The notes beneath the pieces are model-generated. The model did no database searches and was not told the origin of the DNA. It saw only the letters and a program-made list of their open reading frames with translations. The position numbers and the translations under genes are program-made. From CAVLCC01 sp963661535 (GTDB taxonomy: Bacteria > Actinomycetota > Coriobacteriia > Coriobacteriales > CADBOM01): 17,119 nt of DNA. Shown piece after piece: positions 6,673-13,944 of this stretch. Where the stretch lies: assembly GCA_963661535.1 (NCBI GenBank), contig CAVLCC010000042.1:1-17119 (forward strand). The letters are read 5' to 3'. The first letter of the stretch is position 1; every line of letters begins with the position of its first letter.

Positions 6673-8180
6673 TATTTGCCCCTTTCAGATTTGTTTTGTA
6701 TGGAGTTGGATGTTTGTGCGTTTTTTGCTGAGGTTGCGTTGTGTGTTTGACCTAGACTTGGGTTAGAACCCTGCGATGTGCTCAATCTTGCAAAGTTTTG
6801 TTTTGCAGAAGTGTTCGCAAGATTAGATGCATCTACTCCTGTACTTGCAGGTTCTAGTATGGCAGTTGCACTCGCATTTGCAGAGTCTGGAGTAGCAACT
6901 ACACTCACGCCTGCATTCTCACTTGTGCTTTTTTGCTCATCTACCAGCTGGTTTGCCTTTGCGCTTTTTGGCTCGCCCACCAGCTGATTTGCTGCCACAG
7001 ATTTCTCTAGCTCACTACCTGTAGACATGACTTTTGCCTTTGACGCAGAAGCTATATCCTCACCATCAGCTACCCCTCCACTTGCTTTAAAGCAATCCTC
7101 ACAACATGCTCCAATAGCTCTAAATTTTTGATATCGTTCTTTGGCTAGAGTCTCACCATCTTTGGGAGCCAAGCGCACAATTTCGGACGCCAATGCCTCG
7201 TCAAGACGTTCCACAACAGCCTTACACGGTGCCTTTAGCGGTTCATACCCTTCGGGAATAACCATGTCTGCAATTCCAAATTGCGCGATGTCATAAGATG
7301 TAAGCTTCATCACAGACGCCGCCTCTTTGCTACGCGTTGCGTCTTTCCACAAAATTGCCGCAAAACCCTCAGGCGACAAGATCGAATAAATTGCATTTTC
7401 AAGCATAATAATGGAGTTCGCAACACCTAGAGCTAGTGCGCCTCCGCTTCCGCCCTCGCCAATAAACAGCGCAATTACCGGCACCTTTAAAGAGCTAAAC
7501 AACTCTATGCACCTAGCAATAGCCTCGCCTTGCCCTTTTTCTTCTGCCTCAATTCCGGGGTATGCGCCTGGGGTGTCTACTATGGTTATGATGGGACGGC
7601 CAAATTTCTCCGCCTGTCTGGCTAAGCGCTGTGCCTTGCGATATCCCTGCGGATTCGACATCCCAAAGTTATAATAAATGTTCTCCTCAATGCTAGTTCC
7701 CTTGCATTGAGCAATAATTGTTACGGGGACATCGTGAAAATATGCCACGCCGCCTTTGATGCTGTGGTCGTCTTTGTCGAGTCTGTCTCCGTGGAGCTCA
7801 ACAAAATCATGAAATAGTGCGTCTATAAAAAAGTCTGCATTTGGACGATGCGGAGCGCGTGCAAGTTCAACTCTTTTTGATGGAGGAACCACCACCGTGT
7901 TCCACAGATAGTTCATGCCTTGTGTAACACCTTGGGTAACTCCCTGTGTAACGCCTTGCACAATTTGACCCATTAGCTGCGTAGCAGGGTTAGGGCTTGT
8001 GGGAGTGTTTGGTTTTGCTGCATCTTCAATCGATGCGGCTGATGCAGTCGTCTTAGTCGCTTCGTTCGCCTCAGTCAACCCAGTCGACCCAGTCGCCCCT
8101 GCTCCATCTGGCTTACTCTCACCTACAGCCTCGTTCGCCGCAGCCTCAAACTTATCCAAGCTATCCTCACTACTTGCCAC
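6672..8180 (-). CDS. accA: acetyl-CoA carboxylase carboxyltransferase alpha, extended
   Basis: About 502-aa alpha subunit of the carboxyltransferase, which with AccD moves CO2 from biotin to acetyl-CoA. The crotonase-like core spans about residues 102-356 and includes ITIVDTPGAYPGIEAEEKGQ, FIGEGGSGGALALG and SILSPEGFAAILWKD. E. coli AccA is 319 aa. Here an Ala/Thr/Ser-rich leader of about 100 residues with GVTQ repeats precedes the core, and an unusual tail of about 146 residues, rich in Ala/Ser/Asn/Thr, follows it. The tail begins with a Cys cluster (ACCEDC) and contains an imperfect 12-residue duplication (ANQLVGEPKSAK / ANQLVDEQKSTS). The ATG at 8201 lacks an SD, whereas the GTG at 8180 has GAGG (8192-8189) with 8-nt spacing, so 8180 is preferred. 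Both overlap the accD end. The tails are inferred to be disordered; their role is unknown. Confidence 0.9.
   Translation of the reverse strand: MASSEDSLDKFEAAANEAVGESKPDGAGATGSTGLTEANEATKTTASAASIEDAAKPNTPTSPNPATQLMGQIVQGVTQGVTQGVTQGMNYLWNTVVVPPSKRVELARAPHRPNADFFIDALFHDFVELHGDRLDKDDHSIKGGVAYFHDVPVTIIAQCKGTSIEENIYYNFGMSNPQGYRKAQRLARQAEKFGRPIITIVDTPGAYPGIEAEEKGQGEAIARCIELFSSLKVPVIALFIGEGGSGGALALGVANSIIMLENAIYSILSPEGFAAILWKDATRSKEAASVMKLTSYDIAQFGIADMVIPEGYEPLKAPCKAVVERLDEALASEIVRLAPKDGETLAKERYQKFRAIGACCEDCFKASGGVADGEDIASASKAKVMSTGSELEKSVAANQLVGEPKSAKANQLVDEQKSTSENAGVSVVATPDSANASATAILEPASTGVDASNLANTSAKQNFARLSTSQGSNPSLGQTHNATSAKNAQTSNSIQNKSERGK
6927..6992. repeat. imperfect 36-nt coding duplication in the accA tail
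   Basis: Related stretches at 6927-6956 and 6963-6992, 36 nt apart, encode ANQLVGEPKSAK and ANQLVDEQKSTS within the C-terminal extension of AccA. The frame is kept, so this is an in-frame tandem duplication in the linker-like tail. Confidence 0.7.
7920..7955. repeat. three 12-bp tandem coding repeats (GVTQ) in accA
   Basis: Units at 7920-7931, 7932-7943 and 7944-7955 each encode Gly-Val-Thr-Gln in the AccA leader, and the next 12 bp (QIVQ) may be a diverged fourth copy. Third-position differences between units show that the array is not very recent. Confidence 0.85.
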
Positions 8181-9063
8181 GCTGCTCACCTCGCCTTGCA
8201 TGAATATCTAACATAAGGCAAAGCCATTCTTTAAGTTGCGGTCTCTTGACTATCGCGTCCAAAAATCCATGGTCTAGCAAATATTCTGCACGCTGAAAAC
8301 CCTCAGGCAAACTCTGGTTAATAGTTTGCTCAATAACGCGAGGTCCAGCAAAACCAATTAGAGCACCTGGTTCAGAAATAATTATGTCTCCTAGGCTTGC
8401 AAAACTTGCCGTTACACCACCCGTTGTTGGGTTGGTCATAACCGATATATAGAGAAGCCCTGCCGCGTCGTGTCTAGATATTGCAGCTGAAGTTTTTGCC
8501 ATCTGCATAAGAGAGAAAATGCCCTCTTGCATGCGTGCACCACCGCTTGCGCTAAAAATAATTATCGGGAGTTTATGCTCTGTGGCATGCTCTACGGCGC
8601 GGGTTATTTTCTCACCAACCGCAACGCCCATGCTGCCCATTAAAAAGCGGCTGTCGAGCACGGCAACCACGGTTTGGTGCCCGCCAACAAGGCCCACTGC
8701 GCATCGCACAGCCTCATTCATCTTAGTGCTAACCTGATTTGACTCGAGCTTTTTTTCATAGCCAGGAAATCCTATTGGGTTGCCCCCCGTTAAGTCTTCG
8801 TCCAGCTCGGTATATATACCTTTGTCAAACACCATTGCCAAACGTGCCTGGGCAGGCATTTTGAACATATGACCGCACTCAGGACACATATGCAACGTGC
8901 TGCTCAACTGCGAGCGCTCAAACCTGCAATCGCAGTCGGGACATCTAACTTTTAGCTTCTCGGCCTGCGCACGGAGCTGTGCTGCCCTTTGGTTTTTGGG
9001 CTTGAGCTGCTTCATGGCTTGCAGGCGTCCACGTTTTTTGTTGAATGGATTTGTATTGGTCAT
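8170..9063 (-). CDS. accD: acetyl-CoA carboxylase carboxyltransferase beta AccD
   Basis: 297-aa beta subunit of the carboxyltransferase. A four-Cys zinc ribbon (Cys41, 44, 60 and 63; CPDC...CPEC) precedes the crotonase-like domain containing IIIFSASGGARMQEG and TNPTTGGVTASFASLGD. Length is normal for the family, and the N-terminal 40 residues are basic (KKRGRLQAMKQLKPK). The ATG at 9063 is preceded by AGGAGG overlapping the accC stop (TAGGAGGCGCTATG), leaving only 8 nt between the genes. The 3' end overlaps the accA start by 11 nt (or 32 nt if accA begins at 8201). Tight coupling fits the fixed stoichiometry of the AccA2D2 complex. Confidence 0.95.
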   Translation of the reverse strand: MTNTNPFNKKRGRLQAMKQLKPKNQRAAQLRAQAEKLKVRCPDCDCRFERSQLSSTLHMCPECGHMFKMPAQARLAMVFDKGIYTELDEDLTGGNPIGFPGYEKKLESNQVSTKMNEAVRCAVGLVGGHQTVVAVLDSRFLMGSMGVAVGEKITRAVEHATEHKLPIIIFSASGGARMQEGIFSLMQMAKTSAAISRHDAAGLLYISVMTNPTTGGVTASFASLGDIIISEPGALIGFAGPRVIEQTINQSLPEGFQRAEYLLDHGFLDAIVKRPQLKEWLCLMLDIHARRGEQRGK

Positions 9064-9071
9064 AGCGCCTC

Positions 9072-10613
9072 CTACTCTTTTTTGCTCTCGAGTAGATAGG
9101 TGTTTGCTTGAGGCAATCTAGCCCTAGCTCCGTTTCCTGTACTTTTGCTCGCACTCCCCACGCTGGCTCCAACTCCATCGCCTACACCAGTAACGCCGCC
9201 ACCAGTTCCAACGCCCTCGTCTGCCTCTGCTGCAGTCTCAATCTCAACAGCACGCTTTTCGAGATCCAAAATCTCCTCAATACACTGCTCAATGAAGCCC
9301 GTATTATAGTTGCCCCTCAAAAACATGCTATGAAACATAATAAACAACTCAAAGTCTAAATTGGTGTCAATGCCCTCGATGACCGTCTCTTCTAAACACC
9401 GGCGCATTTTGCGCACAGCCTCTAAGCGTGTGGGTGCCCATACAATAATTTTTGCGATGAGCGAGTCATAATAGGGGCTCACCTCGTAGCCATCATAAAT
9501 TGCAGAGTCTACGCGGGTCCCAATTCCAGATGGCAAATAAGCTAGCGTTATCTTGCCAGGGCACGGGCTAAATCCAGCTACAGGGCTCTCGGCATTTATC
9601 CGGCACTCTATAGCATGCCCTCTGGGTTTGAGTTCCTCTTGACTACGGCCCAGAGGTAACCCAGCCGCAACCCTAATTTGCTCGCGCACTAGGTCAACCG
9701 AATACACCATCTCGGTGATAGGGTGCTCCACCTGAATACGCGTATTCATCTCAATAAAGTAGTAGTTAAGATCTTCATCAACAACAAATTCTACGGTACC
9801 AGCGTTGATATATCCAGCGGCTCGTGCTGCTTTAACAGCGATTTTGCCCATCTCATCTCGAACTTTTGGAGTAAGTCTGGCGCATGGAGTTTCTTCGACC
9901 ATCTTTTGATTTTTGCGTTGAATTGAGCAGTCGCGCTCACCCAAGTAAACGCAGTTGCCGCGCGTGTCTGCAAAAATTTGTATCTCTACATGCTTAGGAT
10001 TTAAGATGAGCTTTTCTACATATACGTCACCATTTCCAAAGCACGAAATTGCCTCGCTGCGCGCCTGGTTGAATGCGTCTTCGATTTCTTGGGGGGTGTC
10101 GGCTCTGCGCATACCTCTACCGCCACCGCCTGCGCTGGCTTTTATGAGCACGGGGTATCCAATTTCGTTGGCTATAGATGCTGCTTCTTCGGCAGTTTCT
10201 ACAGTGCTTGACGATCCTGGTACCACAGGCACATCATTTGCCATCATGAGTTCGCGGGCAGTTTGTTTAACGCCCATCTTTTCAATTACATCTGATGGAG
10301 GACCAATAAACTTGATGCCATTTTGTTCGCATTTTTTTGCAAACTCTGCATTTTCAGAAAGAAATCCGTAGCCTGGATGCACTGCGTCGCATTTTGTGGC
10401 AATAGCAGCCGAAATGACATTGTCTATGTTAAGGTAGCTGTCTTTTGCAGGAGCTGCCCCGATGCATATTGAGTCGGTTGCAAAGGGAACATATATTTCG
10501 TTTTCGTCTGCCTTGGAATATGCAGCTATGCACTCAATGCCCATCTCAATGCAGCAGCGGATAATTCGTTGAGCAATCTCGCCGCGATTTGCAACCAAAA
10601 CTCGTTTGAACAC
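9072..10613 (-). CDS. accC: acetyl-CoA carboxylase biotin carboxylase AccC
   Basis: 513-aa ATP-grasp enzyme that carboxylates the biotin on AccB using bicarbonate and ATP. It begins MFKRVLVANRGEIAQRIIR and carries the glycine-rich lid ASAGGGGRGMRR and EMNTRIQVEHPITEMV with the catalytic Glu/Asn/Arg set. Typical AccC is about 445-450 aa. This one ends with an additional low-complexity tail at about residues 463-513, rich in Gly/Val/Ser/Thr (GVGTGGGVTGVGDGVG), resembling the linkers in its neighbours. Translation begins at GTG, one base after the accB TAG stop, and GAGG lies about 13 nt upstream, so coupling to accB is likely. Confidence 0.95.
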   Translation of the reverse strand: MFKRVLVANRGEIAQRIIRCCIEMGIECIAAYSKADENEIYVPFATDSICIGAAPAKDSYLNIDNVISAAIATKCDAVHPGYGFLSENAEFAKKCEQNGIKFIGPPSDVIEKMGVKQTARELMMANDVPVVPGSSSTVETAEEAASIANEIGYPVLIKASAGGGGRGMRRADTPQEIEDAFNQARSEAISCFGNGDVYVEKLILNPKHVEIQIFADTRGNCVYLGERDCSIQRKNQKMVEETPCARLTPKVRDEMGKIAVKAARAAGYINAGTVEFVVDEDLNYYFIEMNTRIQVEHPITEMVYSVDLVREQIRVAAGLPLGRSQEELKPRGHAIECRINAESPVAGFSPCPGKITLAYLPSGIGTRVDSAIYDGYEVSPYYDSLIAKIIVWAPTRLEAVRKMRRCLEETVIEGIDTNLDFELFIMFHSMFLRGNYNTGFIEQCIEEILDLEKRAVEIETAAEADEGVGTGGGVTGVGDGVGASVGSASKSTGNGARARLPQANTYLLESKKE

Positions 10614-10614
10614 T

Positions 10615-11322
10615 CTACTCGTCCGCCTCTATAAGCATGAGCAAGTCATCATACCCAACAGCACTTCCCGACTCACAACTTATTTGCTTCACTGTACCTG
10701 ACACAGGAGATTTGATTTCGTTAATCATCTTCATTGCCTCTATAAGGCAAAGCACGTCGCCCTCGCTAACGTGAGAACCAACCTCTACATATGGGGTGTC
10801 GTTTGGAGTTGGTGATGCATAATAAATGCCCACGATAGGAGCAGATACCCTGATGAGGTTTTGCTGCTGTGATGAGTCTGAATTTATGTTTGCTGAGTTG
10901 GATGCGCTGAATGTGTTGGACATGTTGGTCGTATTGGAGTTTGCGCCGCTAGCTGCACCTTGTTGTGCGCCATCAACGCTTACGCCTGATGTGCCTACAC
11001 CTGCGCCCGACGCGCTTGCGCCCACATCCGCGCCCGTGCCATCAGATGCACCCACTCCATTAGACACACTTCTAACAGCAGCAGCCGCATCAGCGATGCT
11101 TTGCTTTGAGGGCGCAACTGCACTCAAAGCTGTTGCAGCAACTTTAGCCGCAGCAGCTGCTCCAGCTGCAAAATCATTTGAACCCACACCACTGACATTC
11201 TCAGCATTTTCTTGTGCAGGTTTTTTCATCTTTATATGAGTTTCCCCGTCTTTAATCTCTAAAAAAGTAAGGGGCAACTCACAGAACTCGCTCATAATCG
11301 TGCGCAGTTCGTCTTTTTCCAT
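10615..11322 (-). CDS. accB: biotin carboxyl carrier protein AccB, long linker
   Basis: 235-aa BCCP. The C-terminal 80 residues (156-235) form the biotinyl domain, with the biotin-accepting Lys198 in LIEAMKMINEIKSP. The N-terminal 35 residues (ELRTIMSEFCELPLTFLEI) match the usual AccB start. Between them lies a linker of about 120 residues composed mostly of Ala, Ser, Gly, Val and Asn, much longer than the short Pro/Ala linker of typical BCCPs (about 150-165 aa in total). A flexible swinging arm is the natural reading. The start is ATG with AAAGG upstream; that SD lies inside a 15-bp palindrome. A 258-bp gap separates it from acpP, so it may have its own promoter. Confidence 0.93.
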   Translation of the reverse strand: MEKDELRTIMSEFCELPLTFLEIKDGETHIKMKKPAQENAENVSGVGSNDFAAGAAAAAKVAATALSAVAPSKQSIADAAAAVRSVSNGVGASDGTGADVGASASGAGVGTSGVSVDGAQQGAASGANSNTTNMSNTFSASNSANINSDSSQQQNLIRVSAPIVGIYYASPTPNDTPYVEVGSHVSEGDVLCLIEAMKMINEIKSPVSGTVKQISCESGSAVGYDDLLMLIEADE

Positions 11323-11331
11323 ATATCACGC

Positions 11332-11346
11332 AGCCTTTCAAAGGCT
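11332..11346. promoter_or_regulatory. palindrome overlapping the accB SD
   Basis: AGCCTTTCAAAGGCT has two 7-bp complementary arms around a single centre base, and lies 9 nt before the accB ATG. On the minus strand its right arm contains AAAGG, the only SD-like stretch for accB. It could be an operator for a repressor or a small hairpin that hides the SD. A one-base loop cannot form, so a hairpin would need to open its inner pairs. Confidence 0.4.
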
Positions 11347-11383
11347 CAATTAACTCGAATAAGCACGCTTGCGACATGCACAT

Positions 11384-11411
11384 AGCATACCCAGAAACCA
11401 AGAAATCACAA
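11384..11411 (-). promoter_or_regulatory. candidate promoter for accB
   Basis: TTGTGA (11411-11406), a 16-bp spacer and TATGCT (11389-11384) on the minus strand. Transcription would begin about 55 nt before the accB ATG, upstream of the palindrome at 11332-11346. The match to the housekeeping consensus is moderate. Confidence 0.3.
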
Positions 11412-11580
11412 ATGCTATTGCAAGGTTCGTTTTTATTGATAGACGTCCATGAGATTTAACACTCTCCGCAAAGCGAACGCCAAGTATATGGAGTTCAAAA
11501 AGTTTGCGAGCTATAATCTAGAGCTTCAAAATGCCTATAGTCCAACGATACTTGCGCTAGCACGCCCTTTTTAAGAACTC

Positions 11581-11808
11581 TTATTGATGATCCTCAATAT
11601 ACTCAACAACGTCTCCAACAGTTTGCATTTCTGCCATTTCTTCATCTGGAATAGAGATATCAAAAGCATCCTCAAATGCCATGTTAAGTTCTACAGCATC
11701 GAGCGAATCTGCACCCAAGTCGTCTTGCAAAGAAGCCTCAAGAGTTACTTCTTCTGCATCACAACTAATAGTGTTTACAATAACGTCGCGAACTTTCTCA
11801 AAAACCAT
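11581..11808 (-). CDS. acpP: acyl carrier protein AcpP
   Basis: 75-aa acidic acyl carrier protein that holds growing acyl chains on 4'-phosphopantetheine. The attachment Ser35 sits in the canonical LGADSLDAVELNMAFEDAF. The first (MVFEKVRDVIVNTI) and last (MQTVGDVVEYIEDHQ) helices are typical. The start is the ATG at 11808, preceded by AGGAGG with a 5-nt spacer; the frame extends 15 codons further upstream without any support. It leads the FASII block but is set apart from accB by 258 bp, and no clear terminator is visible between them, so transcription may continue. Confidence 0.95.
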   Translation of the reverse strand: MVFEKVRDVIVNTISCDAEEVTLEASLQDDLGADSLDAVELNMAFEDAFDISIPDEEMAEMQTVGDVVEYIEDHQ

Positions 11809-11872
11809 GATACCTCCTGATAAAATTTGTTGTAGGCTTTTTTTGCCTAACATTGCTTTTAATTGAGTTTCT

Positions 11873-11890
11873 TATTTAGTCTATTTAGTC
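11873..11890. repeat. 9-bp tandem direct repeat upstream of acpP
   Basis: TATTTAGTC occurs twice back to back, about 65-80 bp before the acpP ATG. It could be an operator half-site pair or slippage. TTAGT is reminiscent of FapR boxes, but the inverted symmetry those need is absent. Confidence 0.6.
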
Positions 11891-11959
11891 TAACTTAACA
11901 CAAACCATTATCTTTAATAGAATAGCCTGCAAATCTGCAGACTTTTACCATATTATCTG

Positions 11960-11989
11960 TGTATAGACATAGCTATGCTAATAGAGCAA
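11960..11989 (-). promoter_or_regulatory. candidate acpP promoter with a dyad in the spacer
   Basis: TTGCTC (11989-11984), an 18-bp spacer and TATACA (11965-11960) on the minus strand, about 150 nt before the acpP ATG. A dyad centred on CATAGCTATG (11968-11977, with flanking TAG/CTA) fills the spacer, a position where a repressor or activator could act. Another IR, CTGCA-N4-TGCAG, lies at 11927-11940. The promoter prediction is only moderate. Confidence 0.3.
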
Positions 11990-12081
11990 AGCAATTTATA
12001 TGCAGTCTATTTCTGTGAACGCGCCCACAGCCTGCGACTTAGTGACTTGCAGCTAGCACGCTACACGGGTTATGCAGCGTC

Positions 12082-13695
12082 TTACAACTCTTCCACTATG
12101 CACTCATGTGCTTTTGTTTTTGGATCCCATGCAATTCCTACTGCTAGGGGTGGTTGTGCGTAGTGTGCGTCTCCTGTAAGTGCATCTTCAAAAATTGCTG
12201 TGTAGTTTTTGTTGCGGATTTGTTTAATTGCTTGTTCAGCGCTATCTGAGGCTTTTAATTCTACTATAAAGGGTCTACACTTTGTATCTTTTGGGTTTTG
12301 AGGAATAAAAGCAACATCAGCAACGCCTTTGCCTGCAGCCTGTTCTCGGCGTACAAAATATCTATCGCGTGCATGAAGATAAACCAAGTTAATTAGTGCA
12401 GCTAGATCTGCTTCATTTGTATAGTTTAGCAAAGGGACTTCTTGGTCGTGTACTGCTTCTATGATTTGAGTCATTGTATCTGTGTCTTTGTTAAGAGTTG
12501 CTACTAGCATATCTTCGCTTCTTTGTGCTAGCTTTGCTACATAACCCATGTCCTCTTTTTTGAGCAGCTTTTGAAACTGGAGCATTAACTCATGGTTAGG
12601 AATAGATACACATCCATTATAGTAAGTTAGAAATCCATAAACAACCATAGCGGATAAAATTTCATCTCTTGTAGTTAGTGACATAGAAGATGCTGCATAG
12701 TTTTCCATTTCAGCTCGCACAGACTCACCTGCTACCATACGAACTAAATCATCTCGTATGTCATCTATATCATTTCTTACATAATAATAAATCTCATCGT
12801 AAGGTCCTGACTCTGTCCAAAAAGACTTCGCTCTGTCCCGGCTCAAAGCAAGAACAACAGAGCGTGGGTTAAACATATGCTCGCCATCTTCTGTAAGATA
12901 TCCATCATACCAATATGCAAGATCTGCATAATCTAGTCGGGCATTGGGATTTAGCTTTTTGTGCAAATCACATAATTGATGTACTTCATCTTCTGTAAAA
13001 CCAAAGAATTTCTCATAGCGTGAGTCATCTACAGCACTAAACTCATCAAACATATTAAGTTCTGAGCCTGTGGAGTGTTTGGCTATGGGCAAAATTCCTG
13101 TCATATATGCAAAGTCCACATAAGGTGTATCTTTAAGTAACTGCTTTAAAAACTTTAAATATTTGCTTTGATCTTCTGCAGAAAAAATGTCGTCAAAAAA
13201 CATAGAATCCCATTCGTCCATAACGAAACAAAAACTTGCATTTGCCTTGTTGTATGCAACCTCTAAAGCAAAAAATAAATCCTGTTCGTCTTCAGAAATA
13301 CATGCTTGTGGATATAGTTCACGTAAGTCAGATATAATACCATCTGTAATTTCGCAAATGTATTGTTCGTAGTTTTTGCAGCCAAAAGGTTGTTTGCTAA
13401 AGTCTATGTATATAACGTCGTGTGTGCCTAGGTGTTTCATGGCTTGCTCATCTTTTGAAACTTCTAGACCGTCAAAAAGATCTGCAGCGTCTAACCCTCG
13501 CGATAAAAAACATGCAAGTGTGCGTGCATTTATAGTTTTTCCAAACCTGCGGGGGCGTGTTATGCAAATGTATCTTCTTGGAGTACCAATTCTTGGCACA
13601 ACAGCAGAAATTATACCTGTTTTATCAACAAAGTAATCGTCGTATCTAAGTGCTCTAAATTCTTTTTTTGAGAATATCTCATTGATATATAACAT
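12082..13695 (-). CDS. AAA-ATPase-like protein with PD-(D/E)XK nuclease domain
   Basis: 537-aa protein of the AAA-ATPase-like (PF09820) plus PDDEXK_9 (PF08011) type, by family recognition. The N-terminus (FRALRYDDYFVDKTGII) is followed by the family's Walker A variant TRPRRFGKTINA (about 46-57) and a Walker B-like CFVMDEWDS (156-164). The C-terminal domain shows the nuclease signature D460 (GKGVADVAF) followed by E479-L-K481 (FIVELKASD) and then EQAIKQIRNKNY. The ATG has AGGAGG 6 nt upstream. Such genes occur in many copies in gut and oral anaerobes; mobile-element or defence roles have been suggested but not settled. It stands alone, 273 bp from acpP, is more AT-rich than the lipid genes, and looks intact with both catalytic sites. 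Confidence 0.85.
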   Translation of the reverse strand: MLYINEIFSKKEFRALRYDDYFVDKTGIISAVVPRIGTPRRYICITRPRRFGKTINARTLACFLSRGLDAADLFDGLEVSKDEQAMKHLGTHDVIYIDFSKQPFGCKNYEQYICEITDGIISDLRELYPQACISEDEQDLFFALEVAYNKANASFCFVMDEWDSMFFDDIFSAEDQSKYLKFLKQLLKDTPYVDFAYMTGILPIAKHSTGSELNMFDEFSAVDDSRYEKFFGFTEDEVHQLCDLHKKLNPNARLDYADLAYWYDGYLTEDGEHMFNPRSVVLALSRDRAKSFWTESGPYDEIYYYVRNDIDDIRDDLVRMVAGESVRAEMENYAASSMSLTTRDEILSAMVVYGFLTYYNGCVSIPNHELMLQFQKLLKKEDMGYVAKLAQRSEDMLVATLNKDTDTMTQIIEAVHDQEVPLLNYTNEADLAALINLVYLHARDRYFVRREQAAGKGVADVAFIPQNPKDTKCRPFIVELKASDSAEQAIKQIRNKNYTAIFEDALTGDAHYAQPPLAVGIAWDPKTKAHECIVEEL

Positions 13696-13750
13696 GGTGC
13701 CTCCTGCAAAAACTATGCGGCTTTATAAATTACGCTCGTTTTTTGCATCT

Positions 13751-13781
13751 AGTATAACATGCTGTGCAACATGCATCGCAA
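13751..13781 (-). promoter_or_regulatory. candidate promoter of the AAA-ATPase gene
   Basis: On the minus strand TTGCGA (13781-13776), a 19-bp spacer and TATACT (13756-13751) lie about 55 nt before the ATG. The spacer and its edge hold a direct repeat AACATGC (plus strand, 13756-13762 and 13768-13774), which might be a regulator site. The spacer is longer than ideal. Confidence 0.35.
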
Positions 13782-13903
13782 AACGATAACCTAGCAAAAA
13801 ACGTATGTTTTTACACACAAACAAAAAACTCGCAAATTTATAGAAGCTTATTTGCAAGGTTCATATGCAAAACACCCAAACATACTGCATCAAGTTCATT
13901 GTG

Positions 13904-13909
13904 TATACT
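13904..13909 (+). promoter_or_regulatory. possible -10 box for the plus-strand membrane gene
   Basis: TATACT lies 36 bp before the ATG at 13945, within TTGTGTATACTATTG. No convincing -35 hexamer is seen 16-18 bp upstream. The rest of the 249-bp divergent spacer holds A/T-rich sequence and no other gene. Confidence 0.2.
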
Positions 13910-13944
13910 ATTGCTTGGAAAAATTACTTCAGAAGGGTTGCTAG

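Noticed and set aside
8168..8172. TAGTG stop/start overlap at the accD end as the accA start
   Set aside because: The GTG at 8170 is not in the accA frame.
9955..10371. 138-codon plus-strand open frame opposite accC
   Set aside because: It is antisense to strongly conserved biotin carboxylase motifs, has no SD or family similarity, and is a shadow of accC codon bias.
11809..11853. 15-codon upstream extension of acpP
   Set aside because: The AGGAGG SD lies inside this stretch, directly before the ATG at 11808, and AcpP proteins are about 75-80 aa.
11873..11893. FapR operator upstream of acpP
   Set aside because: The TTAGT motif is repeated directly, not inverted, and no fapR gene is present.
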